NCBI GenBank assembly: GCA_015680685.1
Contig: MNCI01035277.1
Location: 367,769-431,768, forward strand
Direction: 5' to 3'
DNA: 64,000 nucleotides
Source of the DNA: Gnetum montanum
Taxonomy: Eukaryota > Streptophyta > Gnetopsida > Gnetales > Gnetaceae
The position numbers and the translations under genes were made by a program. Each line of letters opens with the position of its first letter. Within the stretch, counting starts at the first letter, position 1. The notes under the pieces were generated by a model. That model saw only the letters and a list, made by a program, of their open reading frames with translations, ran no database searches and was not told the DNA's origin. Shown here one piece after another: positions 59,701-64,000 of this stretch.

Positions 59701-62254
59701 AGCCAGTAGGTCCTGGGAGGGATGTTGGGACGGCAAATGAGATAAGCTTTGAAAAGAAAGATCACTTAGGTGGGACACTTAAACGCAGACAAAATGTTCC
59801 ATCGAAAGAAGATAGCCTTATAGAAACACTCCCTCATCCAAAGCAACGGGTTCTTTTAAAAAATAACCGCTGTAATGGGTACGCCGAGTCTGGACCAAGT
59901 GTACCAGAGCATCCTCCAGAAAGGTGGGAACCACGCATTGGTTACACTGGTACTGCTTCAAGCCCTAGAGTGCACATTTCAGAAGTGACGCAAAAGAAGG
60001 TAAGACTGTAACTCGTTAGTTTCTACATTGGAACACGATAAAGATTGTGGCCTGATTTCATTTTAGTACTTTTAACGTTAATTTTGATAGGGCATTCTGT
60101 GAGTCATGCTCTGCCTAACAGGTTTCTATATCTACACTTGAAAAGGGACTCCCTTACATATTTTTTTTTTGAGCTTATATGGAAGAAATGCATGTCGATC
60201 AATCATATTCTGTAGTGATGTATTGTAAATTTCTCAGCATTCCAATCTAAATCCACCAAAATGAATTCCTTCTATGTGATATTATTCCAGAGCATAAAGT
60301 GTATTCTGTAATAACGTTGCACCCTTGTATTTTTAGTAATCCTTATGAGAAGTTGACGTGCCTTAGTTGTGATTGTGCTGTCCAAAGTTTTTTAGGTAGG
60401 GCATCCTGGTTAGCATTGCATGCGATAATGTTGAACTAATTGGGGGTGTGATAATGTTGAACTAATTGGGGGTTAGCCTAGTGGTAAGACTCTTTGTTTG
60501 AAAGCTCGAAGTCATGGTTTGATTCTGGTGGGCAATGCTGAGTTATAAAGTTCTCATGGGACTATATATCTTAGAATGTATCTATATTACAATTATTGCA
60601 GGTTCCAACCATGTATCTACAACCCCCACACCCTCTGGTGATGATGTTGAAGACTATATATCTTAGAATGTATCTATATTACAATTATTGCAGGTTCCAA
60701 CCACGTATCTACAACCCCCACACCCTCTGGTGATGATGTTGAACCAATTATTTATGTTGTTTCATGTCTTTGAATTGTTTTAGCTTTCAGTGTTAATGAC
60801 TACCTGATCATTTAAATTATGCAAGACAATCATAGTGTTTGATAGGAGGCTTGATTATGGTAAGGTGCTTGTTTATCTAGTTGTAAGACCTGTTAAAAAG
60901 CCTGGGTGTAGCTACTCAAAAAAGTTTAGGCTTTTACTCATCTACTACTGACCCTCCTGGGAGTTGCGTTGGTGGGATGAGTATTGAGCCTTCAGGTGAT
61001 GATCCTTGATCATAATTTTTGATAAAATTAAGGATTGTTAAAACTAATTATCAAGGAGACATGCTTTTAGCAGTTCCATCGTTCATCATCCTAAATCCTG
61101 TTGCAGTTCTTTGTGTTTTTTGTCGGTTACATTTATTATTTTTTGTATATAATCTTGCTTTTTAGTAGCATACTTTATTTTTATATTTTGCTTTGCTTTT
61201 CAATGTCCTTCATCTAAGGCTTCATCTTTTTTTCATAAATGTAGTGCAAGAGCCTCTTTATGAAAGTGCTTCAATTGATATCTAGTTCAAGGAAAAATGA
61301 CACTTCAGGCTTTCCAAGGATTTTTGTGAACCATAATGAAGCTCGGAATATTGAAGAAAGGCTTGACCGTTTTGAGTACCGTAACGTGCTAGACTTTGTT
61401 ACAGATGTCCATACGATGTTAGAAAGTGCTATACGGCATCAAAACCATTCTCTTGAGGTATACAATTAGAAATTTTCGATTTTACTAGTAAATTCGGTGT
61501 GTTTTCTCTTTCTCTCTCTCTTTTAAAATATTACCATAAAAAATTAACATATGTTACTTTTAATAATCAGTTGGTGAAGACAGATGTTCGGAAGCTTCAA
61601 GGTTTATTTTTGCAGCGCATGGCACAAACATTCCCTGATGTAGATTTTTCCACTGTAAAAACTCGAAGCCTGGTGTCAATTGGTCAGCCAGCAGCACCAT
61701 CTGTTTCCCCCAAACAGCTACCAAATCAACCTAGACCATACAGACCACATGATGACTCCAATTTGACCTCTGACATAGCTCCATTAAAGCACCCATCACG
61801 GGCATGTAATGTTGCTGCTGAATGGGAATTGAAGGAAAGGTCGAATCAGAGAGAGGCTATTTTGAGAACACAGAAAGATAACAGTAGCAGAGTTTTTGTT
61901 GATGATCGAATGCAGAGTAGTAGTAGGGAAAGGAGTAAAGGAGATGATGTTCTGGAGGTGACTCATCCTGGTGATCTTGTTATTTGCAAAAAGAAGAGAA
62001 AGGATAGGGATAAAGTAGTAGGTAAGTCTAGATTAATTAATTCTGTACCGGATATTAGCCAGGGTGCTCGAGCTTTGCCACAGAAAGATGTTTGGCATCC
62101 TGGTCAGGGAAGACCAGCCCATGGGTGGCCACATTTTGCTAGTGCTGAGAAGAGTAATTCCAGTGTACTGGATGCTGAAAAAGATGTTCAATGGGCCAAG
62201 CCTGTGAAAAGGCTAAGGACAGATACTGGTAAAAGGAGACCCAGTCATATTTGA
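47705..62254 (+). CDS. BRM: BRAHMA-type SWI/SNF chromatin-remodelling ATPase
   Basis: Fourteen coding exons: 47705-47911, 49592-50917, 50992-52305, 52399-52511, 52603-52690, 52901-52987, 55087-55179, 55261-55344, 56447-56650, 57273-57518, 57656-59320, 59433-59999, 61245-61457, 61571-62254. They total 6,891 bp, in frame, 2,296 residues; Arabidopsis BRM is about 2,190. The start [11 protein letters not shown] matches the family's MQSG start. Domains: Ser/Gln-rich N-terminus, QLQ (about 492-525, [16 protein letters not shown]), HSA (about 740-900), SNF2 ATPase with Walker A GLGKT (about 1039-1043), DEAQ (about 1139-1142), LTGTPLQ, and the helicase C lobe with AAGRGLNLQ and [10 protein letters not shown] (about 1417-1455). 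SnAC follows (about 1495-1582), then an acidic linker, and a diverged bromodomain-like region (about 1995-2100). The C-terminus [15 protein letters not shown] is typical of BRM. The protein remodels nucleosomes in the nucleus within SWI/SNF (BAF-type) complexes. No break is seen. Its neighbours are transposons only. Confidence 0.95.
55932..56031 (+). repeat. 50-bp tandem duplication in BRM intron 8
   Basis: AAGAGTAAATATATAATC/TG starts at 55932 and 55982. The copies differ at about two bases and end TTTCTTTTCGTGGA. The intron spans 55345-56446. Confidence 0.85.
56703..56840 (+). repeat. 69-bp tandem duplication in BRM intron 9
   Basis: TTCTTGCATCTCTTATTTAT begins at 56703 and 56772. Several substitutions separate the copies. 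The intron spans 56651-57272. Confidence 0.85.
60468..60730 (+). repeat. tRNA-related SINE in BRM intron 12
   Basis: GGGGGTTAGCCTAGTGGTAAG has an A box and GGTTTGATTCTGG a B box about 35 bp later, as in tRNA-derived SINEs. The flanks TGATAATGTTGAACTAATT (60449-60467) and TGATGATGTTGAACCAATT (60731-60749) are a 19-bp target duplication with two differences. The 3' half contains a 92-bp tandem duplication (60561-60652 and 60653-60744). It has the same orientation as BRM and lies within intron 12 (60000-61244). Confidence 0.8.
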
Positions 62255-62261
62255 TTTATGT

Positions 62262-62267
62262 AAATAA
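62262..62267 (+). terminator. possible BRM polyadenylation signal
   Basis: AATAAA lies eight bases after the stop codon, which is very close. Further AATAAA/AATAAAAT forms occur near 62735. The true 3' end cannot be fixed from sequence. Confidence 0.35.
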
Positions 62268-63859
62268 AGAAAATCATTTATTCAGTTTTTCACATCCATT
62301 CTCTGGAAATTCCTACCATTGTTACAAATTGTAATCTTATACCTATTCTTGGCAAAGTGCTCTTCATTTAGAGTTTCTGATTGTAAAATATGTTTAATAG
62401 AGCTTACAAACTCCTAACCGTCTCCCATTGATTTCTAATACACACAACTTTGTTTCAAGCAATGTTGTTAAGGGTAGGAGATTTTGAGCTTTCAAGTTGG
62501 GGGAGGAAATGCTGCTTGCATTTCCACACCAGTTTTGTTCGCTAATTTTGATAAGCCGGCAATTTTTTTGGGGGTCCGGGAAACGTGCTTACATGGTTTT
62601 ATAAATGTACCTGTTTTACGGGAGCTCTTAAATCTGGGATATTTCCTACGCTACCTGTTCGTAACCTTACCAGATGCAGTTTTAGATTTGCTTGATATTT
62701 GAAGAATTTGAAGAATTTGACCCACGCTGCTCACAAAATAAAATGTGAGGTATAAGGCCAGGGCAATTTAATTGAATTAATGCTTATAATTTGTCCTATT
62801 TGTGAACGCAATACAAGGGAGGTAATTTCTTCGGCTTTCACCCTCTTGTAATCTGTTAAAATACAATATGTAAAATTGGCTTAAAGGTTTGTGGAAATTT
62901 GGGCAATATTTATAAAAATCTCTCAATCTGTGATATCGTACCCGAAAAGCCTTGCACAATATGAAACTTTCGCATAATTGATAACTCTTCAACATTGCTT
63001 GAGAAAGCCAAATAATAGATTAATTTGCCATGGTTTTATTGTTTCTTGGTTAACAGGCGAACACCATGGCTTGGCATTGTGGGTTAATCGCTGCTCTTCG
63101 TATTTCAGAGGCTCTGGTAGGGATGCATAAATGGCCCACAGTTGTACGTCAGACAATTTAAGACCTCATGTTTTCATGTTTCATTATTAGTACATTCAGG
63201 AAGTGCGAGATTATTATATCATCATAATGTTTTTTTGCTTTGAAAGGAACCAAATAGAGCAATACAACACATTGAAAGTGATAATAACATTTTTGAAAAA
63301 TCCATAATTTGGTGTTACCTATTGGAATGGAACCTTTGATGTGGGATTTCCATACCAAGGCACCTACCATTTGATGAATAGTTGCATATTCCAATACCCA
63401 ACCATACAAGCTACAAGTGTTCATGCATGACACGATCATAATCTATGGATGGTCAATGTAAGTATAGTAGTAAGTTTATATTAAGTTCGTCATCATTGTC
63501 TTCTAATTGAGACTTAGCAAGGTACAAATTGTATGATTTAACTCTTAGTGAGCTACATGATGAACTGATGGTGATTGGCTCTTAATGATGCTAAGTGTAA
63601 ACATGGTGGAAATAAATATAATTTCTATTTCTAAGTATAATAAAACTATAAATCTATTTTATTCAATGGTGATAAGCATGAGTTCCTAGTTTTCTATATA
63701 CATCATGGGATGATGTAATTGTTATTGGGATTACTAACTAACTTCACTATTGTGTAAATCAAGCAAAGTCACTATTGGGTTCTCAAACAATTATACTTTA
63801 TGCTCGAAACCAATCATACTTATTTTGCTTTACTAATTGATAAAACCATTTTTTTCAAT
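62268..63859. other. BRM 3' flank, no gene recognised
   Basis: About 1.6 kb of AT-rich sequence. It probably begins with the BRM 3' UTR. The open frames at 62484-62702 (+) and 63158-63439 (-) have no recognisable domain, and I do not call them genes. Confidence 0.5.
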
Positions 63860-64000
63860 CCAATGCGATATTGTATCTATGATATCATATCAATGATATC
63901 GTAGGTCATGCTACATCATCGTTGATACAATGTCTCGGGAGCTATGTATCCCTATAAATATTGACACTTGGGTGCACAAGCAATAACAATTTTCTCCAAC
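63860..64000 (+). repeat. start of another GATATC-type LTR, cut by the window edge
   Basis: Near-copy CGATATTG (63866), two GATATC palindromes (63881, 63895), then CCTATAAATATTG (TATAAATA at 63953-63960) followed by ACACTTGGGTGCA, which matches LTR 3 downstream of its TATA (about 11272-11284). The layout is that of the LTRs at 7059-28247. Confidence 0.65.

Noticed and set aside
62484-63439. Open frames downstream of BRM (72 codons +, 93 codons -)
   Set aside because: Short, no recognised motif, no sign of splicing partners or promoter.

Overview
The window is nuclear DNA of a land plant, almost certainly an angiosperm. The evidence is spliced GT-AG genes with introns of 74 to 2,100 bp, a BRAHMA-type chromatin remodeller of plant architecture, and typical plant LTR retrotransposons, Helitrons and tRNA-type SINEs. 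I cannot name the species. The left 45 kb is a nest of mobile elements. The right 17 kb holds one intact host gene.

1-10.7 kb: a decayed Ty3/gypsy element of Athila/Tat type (gag, protease, RT, RNase H, integrase, long 3' region, 3' LTR). It is followed directly by a second copy of its 3' region plus another LTR. 11.1-18.6 kb (element A) and 19.1-28.2 kb (element B) are two related elements that have a gag homologous to the first one but no pol. In place of pol, between a shared non-coding module and the 3' end, they carry a second gene (ORF2). ORF2 has its own LTR-like TATA promoter, a short 5' intron ending right at the ATG, a globular domain I do not recognise, and a long coiled coil. Element B is complete: LTRs of about 840 bp, a tRNA-Asp-type primer site, a polypurine tract and an AATAC target duplication. 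All the LTRs of this group, and an LTR start at the right edge of the window, share GATATC palindromes about 20-130 bp upstream of a TATA box.

28.2-45.3 kb: a SINE, two families of about 115-bp tandem repeats, a 75-bp duplicate of element B ending at the only ambiguous base (N, 29660), then a decayed Helitron (Rep HUH and two-tyrosine motifs, Pif1-type helicase). The Helitron's last coding segment and 3' flank are tandemly amplified about nine times (period about 411 bp). A fairly young Ty1/copia element (37986-44858; near-identical LTRs, Met-initiator-type primer site) sits inside this array.

45.3-64 kb: the plant BRAHMA (BRM) SWI/SNF ATPase gene on the + strand. Its leader is rich in microsatellites and has two telo-box motifs. 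I resolve fourteen coding exons (47705-62254) that join in frame to 2,296 codons, with QLQ, HSA, SNF2 ATPase, SnAC and C-terminal bromodomain-like regions. Intron 12 carries a second copy of the same SINE family.

The host gene is the only sequence here that looks functional for the plant. Most of the rest is methyl-cytosine-decayed transposon sequence. The most unusual item is the pol-less two-gene element family A/B with its internal promoter and intron.
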